Notes: generated from the letters alone by a model not told the origin. Positions 1 through 13,869 are shown, counted from the stretch's first letter. The stretch: 64,000 bases of DNA from Delphinapterus leucas (GCF_002288925.2 NW_022098036.1:45796218-45860217); one strand, 5' to 3'. Numbers and translations are program-made.

Positions 1-3000
1 GCTGACTTGCAGAATCACTAGGCAGGCTGGGGAAACAGACTCTGGGTCTGACTTCTAAGAGCAAAGGCCAGAGCCACCCATTCAACTGGCCTGATAAGGA
101 GCTTGCTGTCCCTGTGCTAATAACAGGACCACTTGATGGTGGTGCTGAATGTCCTGGATAGGAAGCAGCCTCCAGTGCTACCAGCCACAGAACATGCAGC
201 CAAACAGGCCCAACCAGGAAGTTACTACTTCTGGCCCAATGAGGATGATGCTATTGCTGCCAGCCCCAGAACCATGCAGCCTCTACTGCCTCCCACCAAG
301 AAAAGTGATTTCCCTGCCTACACTATTCTTCATGTGGCTCAACTCCCAATTAAAGGCTCAGGTCTGCACCCTAGCTGCAATGGAGCCCGGGAACTATGTT
401 AAATAGTTTTTCTACCTTGGGAAGGCAGGATTCACAGCATGTGGAACTGTCAATGTGGACATAATGTTTAATCCTTTCCAGAAGCCATTAATGATGGTTG
501 TTCTTTAAAGTAAAAAAGAATGCCCAGAGAGACATAACAAAATGGTCATAGGGATAATGGGAAGATCCCAAAGAATAAGGGATCCTCAATCTAAGAAGAT
601 GAAGAATGAGAGGAAATATGGAATGTATTTAATAATTTAATGATGACACAACAGATAGTGTAATGAACTCAGTCATTAAAATGAGTAAAACTGAGGTTTG
701 AGGTTGATTTAAGTATAAGAGCTTTACATCATACAAAGCCACATTTTTACAAGCGTCAGCATGGTTTAAATTTATCTCGACATTATGCATAAATGAATTC
801 AAGGGTGAGCAATAAAATCTAGTTTTTAAAGGAAATTGTATTATTGATATAAAAAATTAGATTTACTAGTAACTGTTTGCCAGTGCCATAGATGAGTGAC
901 ATTTATTTTGGTCTTTACTATTTATCTCCATCAGACCCAGTTGTTTCTTAATTGTTTGGAAATGGCCAACAGTCATTAGTGATGAGAGCCAGTGATGACA
1001 GCCAGAGAAAGTGAAATGTATGAAATTATTAATTAAAGAATTAAGGAATATATGATCAAGTAATAAACTCCTTTCTAAATTCTAGGTATACTTGAGGAGG
1101 TACTGTTCCCTCTAATCCTTTTGGATGGTTCTTTCCATAGCCTGGGATATTTCCACATGCCTGCAAGGCACTCTGCTGAATGCATGAGGGTATTCTCTGC
1201 AGATCTCCAGGGTTATCTCTCTGTGTACCTCTCTTTTGTCTGGTATTCTGTCCTATGAACTCTAGCTCCTCCAATCTCAGCTCTGACTCCTCAACTCAGG
1301 GAAGTCACTGGGTTGTGACTCAATTTCCCCTCCCTGTGCAATGGTCTGGAAACTCAAGGCAATAATCTGGGGCAATGTTAGGGCTCCCTTCATTTGTTTC
1401 GCATTTCTCATGGATAGCTGACAGCTTACATGTGCATCCAGCAGGACGAAGCCTGCAGAAATCTGGTTGTCACAAAAGTGACTACAGAAAAAGTGGGGCT
1501 GATGGGCTGTGAAGTGATATACAAGAGGCATTTGATATAAGCCACTTGGCACTTGCAGTCTTTTTCCCTCTTTCCAAAGTGGTTGCTCCTATTTGGCCCC
1601 AAATCATGGATCCTAGCTGTTACTTATTTACCTACAGCTTAGGTCTAAGAACAGTTTTTGACACAGCAAAAAACCAAAGTGACAGCTTCAACTCTAGCCA
1701 GAGTCAGGATTATCTACACACCAAGACACCACTGCCTAAATCTTACTGCTTCTGTTTTCTGTCGTTTCAACTGTCAACAAAACAAAAGATGTTCTAAAAG
1801 TTCGTTTATACCTCATGGAATGTCAACATTGGTTCTTCATCAGGAAATGGGGGCTTGAAATTAGAATTGACTTGATAAGGCTTTGGAAATGGAACCATGT
1901 CTGAGGTTAGTAGAGGTCGTTAGGCTTTTGGAGAACTCTGTTGGGTCTCAAAGACAAATAGAAGAGAAGGAAAGAGAGACAAGAAGAAAGACAAAGGGGA
2001 GAGAAAAAGTTATGGGGGTGTGGTGGTGGGTGGTCATTGGCCTTTGCTGGATTCCTCCAGGTCACTGCTGACCCTCTGACTCCCATTGGGATCCTATTTT
2101 GAAAGTCGCCGTCTTATTTAGAGCTGATCCTCTTTTGTGTCTTTCCCCCGGTTGGAATCCATGGAGCGTGGTCTCAGGGCCAGGTTTGTGCCTTACTGCC
2201 TTATGTCTGGACAACTTGCTATAAAATTGCCTCTTCATCAGCAGAAATCCATGTAAGATTCATTACCTTAAGACTTCACTGAAGAGATTTAAACTTTTAT
2301 TGATAGTTGAAATGGTGGAAGATTTAAACAAATGAGATGAAAACAGCTGATGAATGACTGTCCTTGACATGGAAATGGGGTTTAGAAGATGAGTCCTACC
2401 CCTTTCTCTAACTGGAGAAGGGAGCAATGTTTCAGGACTCGAGAAGACGTGTCAAGTTTGAAAAGGAAGTGGAGAGTCAATTAGTGTCATTTAATGTGCA
2501 AGGGCAGAATAAGATAAAGGCAGTGACTTTAATGAAGATAAATATAATTCTGAAGTGCTACCTTGAATTTATTTAGAAAAAGAGAGGAATTTCATGAGAT
2601 TTATTGCAAAATGATTGAAAACTTCTCCTTTCTCCGAGAACTTCACTTTGGCTGACACAGTATTAGTCTTCCCACAGTCATTAATTTTTCATACATTTGT
2701 TACTCTACAAGAGACTTAGGTACTGCCTTAATAAGGTATGTAACCAGGACATATGCTAATTCAACTAAAAATTTTAAATCTGAGTTACTTAAACTTCACG
2801 GCTGATGCAGAAAAATACACTTAAGTCAGAATGTTAGGTAATCCCCCAGAGGTCACTTTTCTGCAAGTGAATCATTTGCATTTATTTAGAGATTTAATCC
2901 CTGAATATCATTAGTTTTATAAATTGCATATGAGTTTCTATCAATAGTGAAAATAAAGGAGCACCTTAAAATAGTTTTCTCTTCTGAAAATGTACTCTGT

Positions 3001-3700
3001 TGTCTACTGTTCTACAAACAAATCAACCAACAGAATAACAAATTGCTCCCTCACCTGTGTTTTGTTTTAGCTATCGCTCCATTTCTCTGCTTTCTTTCCC
3101 AACAAAATTTCTCAAATGAACTATTTTTCCTGCTTGTATTTCTTTACTTCCTATTAGCTCCTTAACCACTTTCAATTCATCTTCCATTTCCACCACTCTG
3201 AAACTGTTCTTGTCAAATGCACTAGAACTTCCTTGCTCTGTTACCGTCTTGCTCAAACTCTCAGCAGACTAGTCCCTTCTCTCAGTTATACAATCCCTCC
3301 TCTTAGCTTTTCTGGTTTTCCTCTGCCTTATGGCCACTCCCTCTCAGTACGCTTTGCTGAGCTCTTTCCCTTTTCTGCTCACCTTCTTCGTGTCATAGTG
3401 CCCAAGTCTGACCCAAGTTCTCATCTTTTCACTAACTCTATTAGAAAATCTATCTCCCCATGCCCCTTGGCTTTAAATACCATCTACATGTCAATGACAC
3501 CTGAAGTTATAGCTCTATCCCTGACCTCTCCATTAAGCTTCAAACCCATTTATCTAACTTTCTCTGTGACATCTTCACTTAGATTTCTAATGGGTATCAT
3601 AAACCCAGCATGGCTAAAACACAAATCTTGATTTCTCTTCAAACCTGTTCCAGTATTACCTATGTCAGGAAGTCACATCAAGATCTACCCAGTTCCTTAG
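1..3700. other. Intergenic, no gene recognised
   Basis: AT-rich spacer downstream of TRAV41. Small frames at 133-402 and 3233-3631 match nothing I know. No TRDV2-like V segment, D or J element was found. Confidence 0.5.
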
Positions 3701-5040
3701 GCCACATATCAAGAAGTCATTCTTAGCTCTGTTCCTTTTTCTTTGCCTTCTCCCTCACTTAAACCATAAGTAAATTCTGTTAATTTCACTGTCAAATATA
3801 TCTCATATTTGCATATTTCTGTTCACCTCCTCTGTTTCCATCCTAGTCCAAACCACCATCATTTTTGCAAAGATTGTTTCAACATTTCAACAGTCTACTA
3901 AATGTTCTCCTTTTTCTTCCCCCTTTGGCCTCCCCTCCTCTCTCTTTATCCACTTTCCACAGTGGAGCCAAGTAATGTTCTTAAAAAAGGTAAATCAAAC
4001 CATGTCACTGGTCTATTTATAATTTTCCATCAGCTTCTCGTTATATTTATTAATAGAAATCCCCAATCCTACTCACCATGGCTTTTGTAAGGCTCTACAT
4101 GACACCTCAAGGAAACATCTTACACCAACCTCTGTCTCATTCACTCTGCTCATCTCACTCCTATTCCTGGAAAATGCAAGGCTTTTCCCCTTTTAAAGCT
4201 TTTGTATTTGTTTTCTCTATGCCCAAAATGCTTTCTCCCCATATCTTAGCAAGACCTGTTCTTTCTTTTCATTTGAGTTTCAGCCTAAATATCATCTCAG
4301 AGAAGTTTTTCCCTGACTACTCAATGAAAGTATTCTTGGAGACTTCCCTGGTGGTGCAGTGGTTAAGAATCTGCCTGCCAGTGCAGGGGACACGGGTTCC
4401 ATCCCTGGTCCGGGAAGATCCCACATGCTGCAGATCAACTAAGCCCATGTGCCACAGCTACTGAGCCTGTGCTCTAGAGCCTGCGATCCACAACTACTGA
4501 AGCCCGCACGCCTAGAGCCCGTGTTCCGCAACAAGATAAGTCACCATAGTGAGAAGTCCGCACACCACAACGAAGAGTAGCCCCTGCTCACCGCAACTAG
4601 AGAAAGCCTGCGCGCAGCAACGAAGACCCAATGCAGCCAAAACAAATTAAAAAAAATTTTTTTTAATAAAAAGAAAGTATTCTCTACTCTTCCTCCCTCA
4701 CATCACTCTCTTTTATTTTACTCTGAACATTTATAAGATCTGGTTTACCTTGTTCATTTATTCACTAGAATATTAATTCCATGGGAGTAGATTTTTAAAT
4801 TTTGTTCACTGCTGTATCTTCTGGACTTAGAACATGCCTGGTAAATAGTAGGTGCTCAGTAAATATTTGTGGAATGATTGAATTTGTTTATTCCTGTATT
4901 TTTATGTCTCTTTCCACACCGTTCTGATATAAGCTTCATGGTTGGAGGGACCTTGTCTTGTTCATTGTTGTGTACTCAATATCTAGGATAGTGTCAGGTT
5001 CATAGTCCCTCAATAAATATTTATTAAATAAACGAATGAA
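3700..5040 (+). mobile_element. L2-like relic split by a SINE
   Basis: The left part has TTCCTGGAAAATGCAAGGC and ATATCATCTCAGAGAAG. The right part has AGTAGGTGCTCAGTAAATAT. Both fit an L2 3' half interrupted at 4341-4672. Confidence 0.6.
4341..4672 (+). mobile_element. CHR-type SINE, long subtype
   Basis: A tRNA-derived head (GACTTCCCTGGTGGTGCAG) is followed by a body with CAACTACTGAAGCCCGCACG and an A-rich tail. The exact target duplication GAAAGTATTCT is at 4326-4336 and 4673-4683. The insertion splits an L2 relic. Confidence 0.92.
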
Positions 5041-7250
5041 TAAAACAGTATGACTAATATACCCAGTATCTGTGAAGTAAAGATGGTTCAGCATCACTTT
5101 TCTTGGCGTTTTAACGAAGAGGACTCTCTTTTAATGCTGAAGAAATTCTTTATTCTTATTAATTTATCACAAATGTATTAGGCTCAGAACAGCAAGTTGT
5201 GCCTGTCCCCCTCTCTGGGCAAGAGTCTTGCCCAGGGCAAGGAATGTGGATGCATATAAAGTGAACATAACCACAGGATGAGCAGTAGGTCTACTAGGTT
5301 ATAAGCTCCTGGACACCAGAGTGTCTCAGACACATTTTATCCATGGAGCCTAGAAGTGTTTTCTACCTAGTTACTCACATATTTACTGAATTGAGATGTT
5401 AGAATGTTAAGGAAAAAGACAATCCTAAACCTGTCCAGAAGGTATAAAAAAGTCATGAAAGAGAATGATTCAAAATGGCATCACCTTTCTTAACAGCAAC
5501 TCTGGATATAAAGAAATAGTGGAATGATACCTTCAGAATACTGAGGGAGGCACCATATGTGCTCTGTACCCTTCTTCTCATTAAAAAAGTCAATGAAAAG
5601 AGCTTTTCTTCTCAAATACTGGAAATACTGATGGAATTTCAACTTATAATTTTATATTCAGTCAAAATATCAATCAAGCATGAGGATAGAATAAAGATAT
5701 TTTCAGACATGCAAAGAGTGACTGAAGAAAAATCCTATGCAGCCTTTACTATAGAGGTTTTAGTGAATGTGTTTTAGCAAAAAGAAGGACTAAACCAAGA
5801 AATGAAGATATGTGAGATTCGAGATGCAAGGTAACCAATAAGGTAAGCAATGCTAAAAAGTCCTAGAATAACATTTGTGCAGTAGGTCCAAAGAGCAATC
5901 AGTTCACACAGGGCAAAGGATAGAGATCAAGGGACAGTGACTCTCCGGAAAAAAAGAAAAAATTGATACTCTACTTGACGTGCTTGATGCAGTTGGGAGA
6001 AATTATTTAAAAATATTTAGGGCTTCCCTGGTGGCGCAGTGGTTGAGAGTCCGCCTGCCGATGCAGGGGACACGGGTTCGTGCCCCAGTCTGGGAAGATC
6101 CCACATGCCGCGGAGCGGCTGGGCCCGTGAGCCATGGCCGCTGAGCCTGTGCGTCTGGGGCCTGTGCTCCGCAACAGGAGAGGCCACAACAGTGAGAGGC
6201 CCGCGTACCGCAAAAAAAAAAAAAAATTTAAAAAAATCTGTTGAAGAACTCAGAAAAAAAATAGGAAATTGATATAGAACAAATGAAAAAAGGAGGCAAT
6301 TATTAGCTAAAAACAAGTTGTACCAGAAAGGAAATGTAATCGTAGTACTCATTTTGGCTAGACAATGACACTATTTACATGGTCATAATCATATATGTCC
6401 TGACTATAGATTTAACCCCATATTGTGATATAACCATGTTAGGAAGGTGACAGTGGCGCTGTGTTACCATAAAAGGAAGTCAGTAGATAATGTCTAATAT
6501 TGATAAATCAAGGGTAAAGCACATAATTTAGAAATTGTTAAAATGGACTTGGATTGAACATGGGAGTAGAACATGATATTGCAATTTTTTTTGGAGGGGG
6601 CAGATAGGGAATGGGAGAACAGACCTTTGTAATACCACTGACTTTTTAGATATGTGCTGGCAGTATTTGATTAAAAAAACTGATTTTAGAAGAAAAGGGC
6701 TTAGTTATAAGTTAATATGTGCAACTAATTTTATTGAGTAACAAGAACAATGATAACAGTAATACTTATGCTTATGTTAAGAATGCCAGTGGGGTGGGGA
6801 AAAATATGCAAGGAATCCTTGGTGGTATAAAGGCGGAGAACCAACGACTGAGACCCACTGGGTTTGATATTTTGTTTCATGAATTTTCACAAATCCAGTT
6901 TCCTATTAGGACTTTCCATGTGAGAAACTTAGGATCTGTGTTTTTTTCCAAAGAAGTTATTGAGCTTCCCCAGGGCCACTTTACGCAGTCTTTCATCCCT
7001 GCACACAAACCAAACCATAAAGTTATCCTTCTACCAGTTTTTCTAAGGCCATTTGACATTTTTCCTAATATGATTTTAAAAGGCCAACGACTGCTGGGCA
7101 TCATTAGAAAAGAATTTGGAAGCTTAAATTATTATTAGGTGCTTGTTATTTACATCCCATTCATTTCTCCAAAGATTTGAAGTATTAGCCCATCAGTGAG
7201 TATTAGTAAACTCATGGTGTATCTAAATCTACTACTAATAATATCTACCA
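5040..7250. other. Intergenic spacer around one SINE
   Basis: Apart from the SINE at 6.0 kb, only unassigned AT-rich sequence. A 139-codon frame at 6719-7138 has no recognisable motif. Confidence 0.5.
6021..6227 (+). mobile_element. CHR-type SINE, short subtype
   Basis: Starts GGCTTCCCTGGTGGCGCAG and ends CCGCGTACCGC plus poly-A. Its reading frames are artefacts of the SINE. Confidence 0.93.
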
Positions 7251-7490
7251 CTTACATAATACTGTCTATGTCCTGGGGACTATTTCAAGCACATTGCATG
7301 TGTTATCACATGTCATCCCACAAATAAGAGTTAGGTACTATGATTAACACTGTTTCCTTTTTTTTTTTTTTTTTAATCGTTGAGTAAAAACTGAGGCACA
7401 TAGAAAGAGCAAATTGGTCAAGATCATGCAGTTAGTAAGAGGTAGAACCAGTATATTTATACCCTGGCAATTTAGCTCCAGAGTCTATAT
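7250..7490 (-). mobile_element. MIR copy with internal T run
   Basis: Reverse MIR features ACTGAGGCACATAGAAAGAG and ATGCAGTTAGTAAGAGGTAG, interrupted by a T-rich run near 7359-7375. Confidence 0.7.
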
Positions 7491-7688
7491 ATTCTACTTC
7501 CTATGTAATAGACCACGTATTGTTCTAGTTCTTGTACTTGGTGATGGTGCTTTAGAGATTAGGGATGGTCTAGAGGGAGAAAATCTTAAATTTTAAAAAC
7601 TTAAAAAACTTACATCATCTGTCTGATGAGAGAGACAGATGAATATGGAAAGACAAGAATGAGAAGAGGTAATGCCTTTCAGCTTTAG

Positions 7689-7727
7689 AGTTTGGGCACA
7701 GGCTTCAGATGCCTGGGGAGCACTGTG
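7689..7727 (-). promoter_or_regulatory. 23-RSS of TRAV41
   Basis: The RAG recognition signal sits immediately 3' of the V exon. The consensus heptamer CACAGTG is at 7727-7721, followed by a 23-bp spacer and a weak nonamer GCCCAAACT at 7697-7689 (consensus ACAAAAACC). Confidence 0.8.
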
Positions 7728-8255
7728 TCTCTACAGCACAAAAGTAGGTGGCAGAGTCTCGGGGCTGTGAAGCTGTGATGTGCAGGGAGCTGTGACGTTC
7801 TTTTCTGTTGATTGTGGCACTTACTCTTCCTTTCTTCTTCATCTCTAAGCTCAGTATAAACAAGGAGACAACATCTCTTCCAGGATTCTGTTGGAACCAC
7901 TGTAAAGTGGTCATTTTTTCTGAGTAACTGCAGTTGATTGTGACAAAGTCTCCTTCCAGGGCACTCAGGTACCGGGGACTCTGCTCCACATCATTTTTGC
8001 CGCTTACCCCTGTTCTCAAAGACATTGGCAAACACAGAATATTACTATTAGTGCAGCATTTTTACAAATTTCTTTCTTTTACATGTTTCCCAGAGGGCAG
8101 TCCAGATCAGTCACATGGACTCCCTTATCTCCCCTCCTCAGAATTTTGAAAAAAATATCCATTTAGTCTCCCTGTTCCCATATCCAGAAACTCCCCAACT
8201 TACAGTGTAACCGAAGCCACAGAACAGCCAACAAAACTTGCTGGGTCTTCACCAT
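7728..8255 (-). CDS. TRAV41: T-cell receptor alpha variable segment, TRAV41-like, apparently functional
   Basis: This germline V segment encodes the variable domain of a TCR alpha chain once joined to a J segment. The leader exon is 8255-8204 (starts MVKTQQ, hydrophobic VLLAVLW) and ends in a GTAAGT donor. The intron is 194 bp with an AACAG acceptor, and the V exon is 8009-7728. The mature start SGKNDVEQSP, the first cysteine in INCSYS, the FR2 tryptophan in LQWFQQNPG, FR3 HSSLHITASQPRDSATYFC and the end CAVE match my recollection of human TRAV41. No stop or frameshift is present, and the phase across the splice is consistent (one base carried over). A CACAGTG recombination heptamer follows directly. 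It is the leftmost, most J-proximal V here, as TRAV41 is in human. The subgroup call is by recall and position, not alignment. Confidence 0.88.
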
Positions 8256-8460
8256 TTTTACCGCAGATCTCTGTTAGAGGATTCGGAATATATGTTAGTT
8301 GGTCAAAGGAGTCTGTTATTATTATAAGTTCTCTACATTTACTTTAGAACTCAAACAGGATTCCCAGCCCATCAAAGGCAGAACAAATGCAAACCTCTGC
8401 ACTATTTGTAAGGTTACCTGCACAGCGAACTGTCCATGGTCTTTTAAATAAAATGCCCAC

Positions 8461-8475
8461 ATTGCCACCTAGTGG
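8461..8475 (-). promoter_or_regulatory. CTCF-like motif upstream of TRAV41
   Basis: The plus strand reads ATTGCCACCTAGTGG, about 206-220 bp upstream of the TRAV41 ATG. It matches 11 of 15 positions of the CTCF core written as AGCGCCCCCTGGTGG. The other V segments have a comparable motif in the same orientation. Binding is inferred, not shown. Confidence 0.45.
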
Positions 8476-8479
8476 CAAC

Positions 8480-9790
8480 ACACACAGTTGTTCATTATGT
8501 ATCAATAGGTCAAATACTCTGATGAAAAAACGAAGACAAAACTGGAATCAAAGTTATCATCAGTGCTAGGAGCCCCGGAGTTGGGGTAAGATGGGGAATA
8601 GAAGTCCTGTGATTCCTTGGCTTCAGCCGGCTATGCTACATCAAGTGGAGTAAGTGACAACCTGTGCATTTTACATTGTATCTTTCTGAAAATCCAAGGA
8701 CAGCTCTGTTCTGGTTTTTAAAGGGATTCCTTATAAATATATCTGGTTTCTTCATGTGACATCCCTGTTTCTTCCCATAATATTATGTCAGACTCCTTTC
8801 CTAGTCTGATCTTTCCTTTTTGGACTTGCTACAGTTTTTCTATGTCTCTTCAAATATGTTTCAAATGTTTATTCATCTGGTTTCTGGCTTATCTATGATT
8901 GTTATCTATTACTGTTTCAGTGGTCTTATCACACTGTTGAATTATTTTGAACTTGTAGTCATTTTCTACTTTTGGGACTCCTTTCCAGCCCATATCCCCT
9001 CCATTGGATGTGCCCCTTAAGAGAGGAATCTAGAATTATGTTTGTACCAAGTGACCTAGTTTCCCTGACTATAGCTTATTGTATCTGGGTAAATTAATTT
9101 GGAATAGGAATATAAAAATAGTAGTTAGACAACATTTGTCACTAGAGCTATAAAACCCTATGGGATTCCAGCCAGAGTCATCTCTTAGCAAAATGGAAAG
9201 CTGGGTAGGTTCAAACTCAGATTATTGTGGAGTAGATACTAGCAGGCTTACAGTGGAATCTGGTCTCCGAAGAGGAGAACTGATTATACTTTCAGAGAGG
9301 AGTAACTTTAGAAAGGATAGCAAATTGATGGTTTTCTTCCTCCTGTAAGGTCCAGCTGTATTTTTTGCAAATGGATTTTATGAAATTCACCTGTACCCTT
9401 TCAGACACTCTCCCTTTCCTTGAGCTAGTTTGAGTGGGTTGCACAACCAGATCATTTTCACAAAAAATACTGTAAGTCCAGGGTCCTTTTTTCTATATAT
9501 CACAATTGATTTGCATTAAAATACATGCAGAAATATATAGTTATCAACATTAAATTTTATTTTGGCTGTTTCAGTCCATCTAATATCTAACACATTAGCT
9601 ACCTATCTTAACATTGTGCCATTTGCACAGTTTATGGGCATATCTTACATGAATTCACATTAGATGACCATGAACAGGTCAGGATGAAGGATAAAATCAT
9701 GTGATACAAGAGAGATAGTTCTCTACATGGAATCTTTACTCATGGCCATTCTTTCAGCCGAGGATCCATGGACTGTAGCATTACACAGAA
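8480..9790. other. Intergenic, upstream of TRAV41
   Basis: No V relic, repeat or other feature that I can name. Confidence 0.45.
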
Positions 9791-10205
9791 GGGCAAAGTG
9801 AATATGGTTTGGAGCCAAATAGACTTGTTTGAGTCTTAGCCCTGCCACTTACTAGATTGGGTTTTGAGAAGTTAACACAACACTGCAGTCCTCCGTTTCC
9901 TGTAAAATGGGGATAACAATACCAAACTGTGGTTTTGTGGTGAGAATTACAGATAACGTTGGGAGTTAACAAAGTATCGTGGTTAAGAATTCAGGCCGTG
10001 GGGGAATCTACCTGTACTATACTGACTGCGTTCTTAGGCAATTTAGTTAATTTCTCTGCCTCAGTTTCCTTGGGGCTAATAATTGTACCTACTTTATGGG
10101 GCTGTAGTAAAGATTAAATAAATCAATGTATGTAATGCACTTAGAACAATACTTCATCCATATTAAGCCCTTGACAAATGTCAGCTATTACTATTATTGA
10201 TAGTA
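9790..10205 (+). mobile_element. Two adjacent MIR copies
   Basis: The first (about 9790-9960) has GCCCTGCCACTTACTAGA and AAAATGGGGATAACAATAC. The second (about 9965-10205) has GTGGTTAAGAATTCAGGCC and TTTCTCTGCCTCAGTTTCC. Confidence 0.75.
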
Positions 10206-11150
10206 TAATAGGGCCTGTGATAAATACATCACACAAAAAATGATATGTGATGTTATTATTTTACTATTTTCCTAATGATATAATGAAAAACAAAATAGTA
10301 AATGTCTTGTAAACATTTGAGACAATTTTAGTCTACAGAAGTACCTTGAATTTAGCAGCTTTGTTTAAAAAAATATTTTCAGAGAACTCATTCCAGCTCA
10401 TATTGATGGCTGCATTATTTTCTAAGGGCACACATGTCATCTGTTAATAATTTGCTCTAAAACTTTGTGGATATTAATCCACGTCTTCCATGTTTATGGG
10501 TTTAGGATTTCCTTCATTCCCCTTAATTTTTCAAAAAAATTTCCCCAGTAGCTCTCAAATCATGCCAGCAAATTCTTTTTGTAGTTTGGAAATTAATTTA
10601 AATGACCCAGAAGACTTGATTATATTGTAAGTGTCCAAGACCTCTCTTTGCATCTCTTCCCTTATCATAATTTTCCATTTTTTCTTTTCCAGTTTGAAAA
10701 TTATTCTGCTTGATGGAGAGTAGAGAATGAACCAGGAGTTGAGACACTCTGTTTTTTCTCTGTTATCTGTCAATGTTATTCTATTTGCCTTAATATGTGA
10801 TTCAAACTTCTCCCCTGCTCCACCCTCCTCTTTTCTCCAAACTGTGCTAAAATGCCCTTTATGCTGCACCTCATATTTTCTTTAAGCTTCATTTTTCACT
10901 TTTAATGGGTTTTCAATTTTGAATGCTTTCCTTAAAGACCCATGATATCTTTGCTATTCCCCTTTGTCCATGTGTCAGACAGCCGGTATTTTTATGATTT
11001 TTAGTTAGAATCTGAGTTAGTGTACTTCCCTGCACTGCTGTAGGTTTCATTAGATGACTTCTTCTTTAATATTATTACTGAAATTGTTTACAATGGATAG
11101 TAAGAATTTGATTTGTTTTTAGAGTTTCTCACTTCATTAAGTACAATTAT
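10205..11150. other. Intergenic, nothing recognised
   Basis: A 104-codon minus frame (10869-10555) has low-complexity Lys/Glu content and no known motif. Confidence 0.45.
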
Positions 11151-12410
11151 ATTTAAATAAAATTCACCAGTTTAACCATTTTAAAGCATACAATTCAGTA
11201 GTTTTCAGAACATTCACAATATTGTGCTAACACCACCGTCTAGTTCCAGTACATCTTATCATCCCCCAAAGAAATCCCAAATTATTAAGTAGTCACTCCC
11301 CATTCCTTCTTCCAAGCCCCTGGCAACCACTTATCTGCTTTCTGACTCTATGGATTTGCCTATTCTGGGAATTTTATATAAATAGAATATGCAGTATGGG
11401 CATTTGGTGTCTGGCTTCTTTCACTTAGCATAATGTTTCCAGGTTCATCCATGTTGTAATGAATCAGTATCTCATTCCTTTTTATGGTTGAATAATATTT
11501 AATGGATATACTACAGTTTGTTTATCCATTTGGGTTGTTTCCACTTCTTGGCTATTCTGAACAGTCATGTACAAGCTTTATGTATTTTGGGTAGACACGT
11601 GGGACTGGAATTCTAGGTCATATGATAAATCTAGGTTTAACATTTCGAGGTGCTGCAAAACTGCTTTCCAAAGTGGTGGCACTGTTTTACATTCCGACCA
11701 GCAGCTGTGAGGGCTCTAATTTCTCCACACCCTTGATAACACCTGTTATTTTAAAAAATTCTTTTATTTTTTATATTATTTATTTTTATATTATTTTATC
11801 GTTGCTCATTATTTTTATATTGTCGTCTTTATTTTTAAAATTATAGCAGTCTAGTGGGTGTGAAGTAGTATCTCATTGTAATTTTGATTTGCATTTGTTT
11901 AATGACTAATGATGACTACCTTTTCATGCTTATTAGCCATTCGCATATCTTCTTTGGAGAAATGTCTATTCAAATCCTTTGACTCATTGTTTAATCAGGT
12001 TATTTGTGTTTTTATTATTGAGTTGTAAGAGTTCTTTATATATTCTCGTTACCCGTCCCTTATCAGATATATGATATATATGATTTACAAATATTTTCTC
12101 CTATTTTGTAGGCTGTCTTTTCATTTTCTTGATAGTGTTTTTTGAAGCACAAATGATTTTACTTTCACTGAAGTTGACTTAATATTCTGTTTTATTGCTT
12201 GTGCTTTTCATGTCACATCTAAGAAATCCTTGCTCAAGATCACAAAAACTTACTCCTGGGCTTTCTTCAAGAGTTTCACAGTTTTAATTCTTACATTTAG
12301 GTCTCTGAGCCACTTCGAGTTAGTTTTGGTGTGTGGTGTGAGGTAGGAGTCCAAATTCAGTCTTCTGAATGTGGCTATCCAGTTGTCCCAGCACCATTTG
12401 TGTCTTGGCT
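11150..12410 (-). mobile_element. Old L1 (L1M-type) 3' part
   Basis: The plus strand shows the reverse of an L1 3' UTR (AAATTCACCAGTTTAACC...) followed by degraded ORF2 3' sequence. Frames are broken throughout. Confidence 0.8.
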
Positions 12411-13385
12411 CTGAAGCCACATTTTAAAAAGTGTAATTCTAAAGGTGCCATTTCTTAGCTTAAAGTCATTTTAAAGCATTCATTGTTTTTTGGATAAATA
12501 CTGAAATTCCTGTAATGACTTATAAAACATTATCTGACCCTTAGTCACTCTATCTTCCTAGCTCTCTGAATTCTAGCTATCTTGCCTTTGTTCAGTTCTT
12601 GAAATACCCAACTTCTCTTTCCAAGGTTCTTCTGCATATTCCCCAGGACACTGTCCCCCAAATTCCAGGCTGGGTTTATCACTCTGTCGAACACTTTCAC
12701 CATTACCTGCAAGTATCCTTCACAGCACTCATTACACTTATAATTAATTCATTACCTGATTAGTAATATATGTATTACATATAATATATATAATTCATTA
12801 TATTTTTATAATGTTAAAATTATTTTTATAAACATACTGTTTATAATTTTTATAACAGTTTCATTGATAAGTGCAACTCGATAGGGTGTAATCATAAAGC
12901 ACTTTCATTTTTCTCACGTCTGTCCATGTAAACCTGATATGAAGGCTCCTTTCTTCCAGCCCTCCTTGATACATGTGTTTGTACATACCATAATTTCTCC
13001 AGGAAGTCTTGTCATAGAAATGATCCCATTCTAGCAATTAAAATGTTCAGACTATATCTTTGTTAAAACACCAAGTTTCATCTTAAATCCAAGCATCAAG
13101 CATCTACCCCCGCTCCCTACCCTCCTAATTCTGGTCTGCTTCAGGTGGGAGCCCACAGTGAGTTGTGGCAGCCGGGTCTCTTCCTTGTCCAGTTCCCCTC
13201 CTAATGCTTCCTCTCTCCTACTCACTGAGTAGGAGAACTAATGCTTCTCTCCTGCTCACTGAGCAACTTCTGTCTCTTCCAGGCTTGCGATGGAGGAAGG
13301 AGAGGTAAGAGAGCAAAAAAGGTTTTACCTAAATGGCATCAGTGTAATATGGTACTGGGGTTTCTTCAAATTTAACTACCTATAC
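12410..13385. other. Intergenic spacer
   Basis: Possible L2 debris at 12.5-12.75 kb (ACATTATCTGACCCTTAGTC) and AT-rich sequence near 12.77-12.86 kb. Confidence 0.4.
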
Positions 13386-13869
13386 TTTTTTTTTTTAACA
13401 TCTTTATTGGAGTATAATTGCTTTACAATGGTGTGTTAGCTTCTGCTATATAACAAAGTGAATCAGCTATACATATACTTATGTTCCCGTATCTCTTCCC
13501 TCTTGCGTCTCCCTCCCACCCTCCTTATCCCACCCCTCTAGGTGGTCACAAAGCACCGAGCTGATCTCCCTGTGCTATGCGGCTGCTTCCCACTAGCTAT
13601 CTATTTTACTTTTGGTAGTATATATAAGTCCATGCCACTCTCTCACTTCGTCCCAGCTTACCCTTCCCCCTCCCCATGTCCTCAAGTCCATTCTATACAT
13701 CTGCGTCTTTATTCCTGTGTCTGCGTCTTTATTCCTGTCCTTCCCCTAGGTTCTTCAGAACCATTTTTTTTTTAGATTCCATATATATGTGTTAGCATAC
13801 GGTGTTTGTTTTACTCTTTCTGACTTACTTCACTGTGTATGAAAGACTCTAGGTCCATCCACCTCACTA
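13385..13869 (-). mobile_element. 5'-truncated L1 3' end
   Basis: The reverse of TTTTTAACATCTTTATTGGA is at the 3' end and the copy stops at GTCCATCCACCTC. An imperfect target duplication ending ACCTATA flanks it. It contains a 20-bp tandem duplication, CTGCGTCTTTATTCCTGTGT. Confidence 0.85.

Noticed and set aside
6007..6352. Overlapping frames of 60-110 codons on both strands at SINE positions (6.0, 15.1, 26.1, 32.1, 34.0, 40.6 kb)
   Set aside because: They are conceptual translations of CHR-type SINEs and recur with the same peptide at every copy.
1..7700. A search for TRDV2, TRDD or TRDJ elements downstream of TRAV41
   Set aside because: No V landmarks or 12/23 RSS pairs found. These elements are expected further downstream, outside the window.
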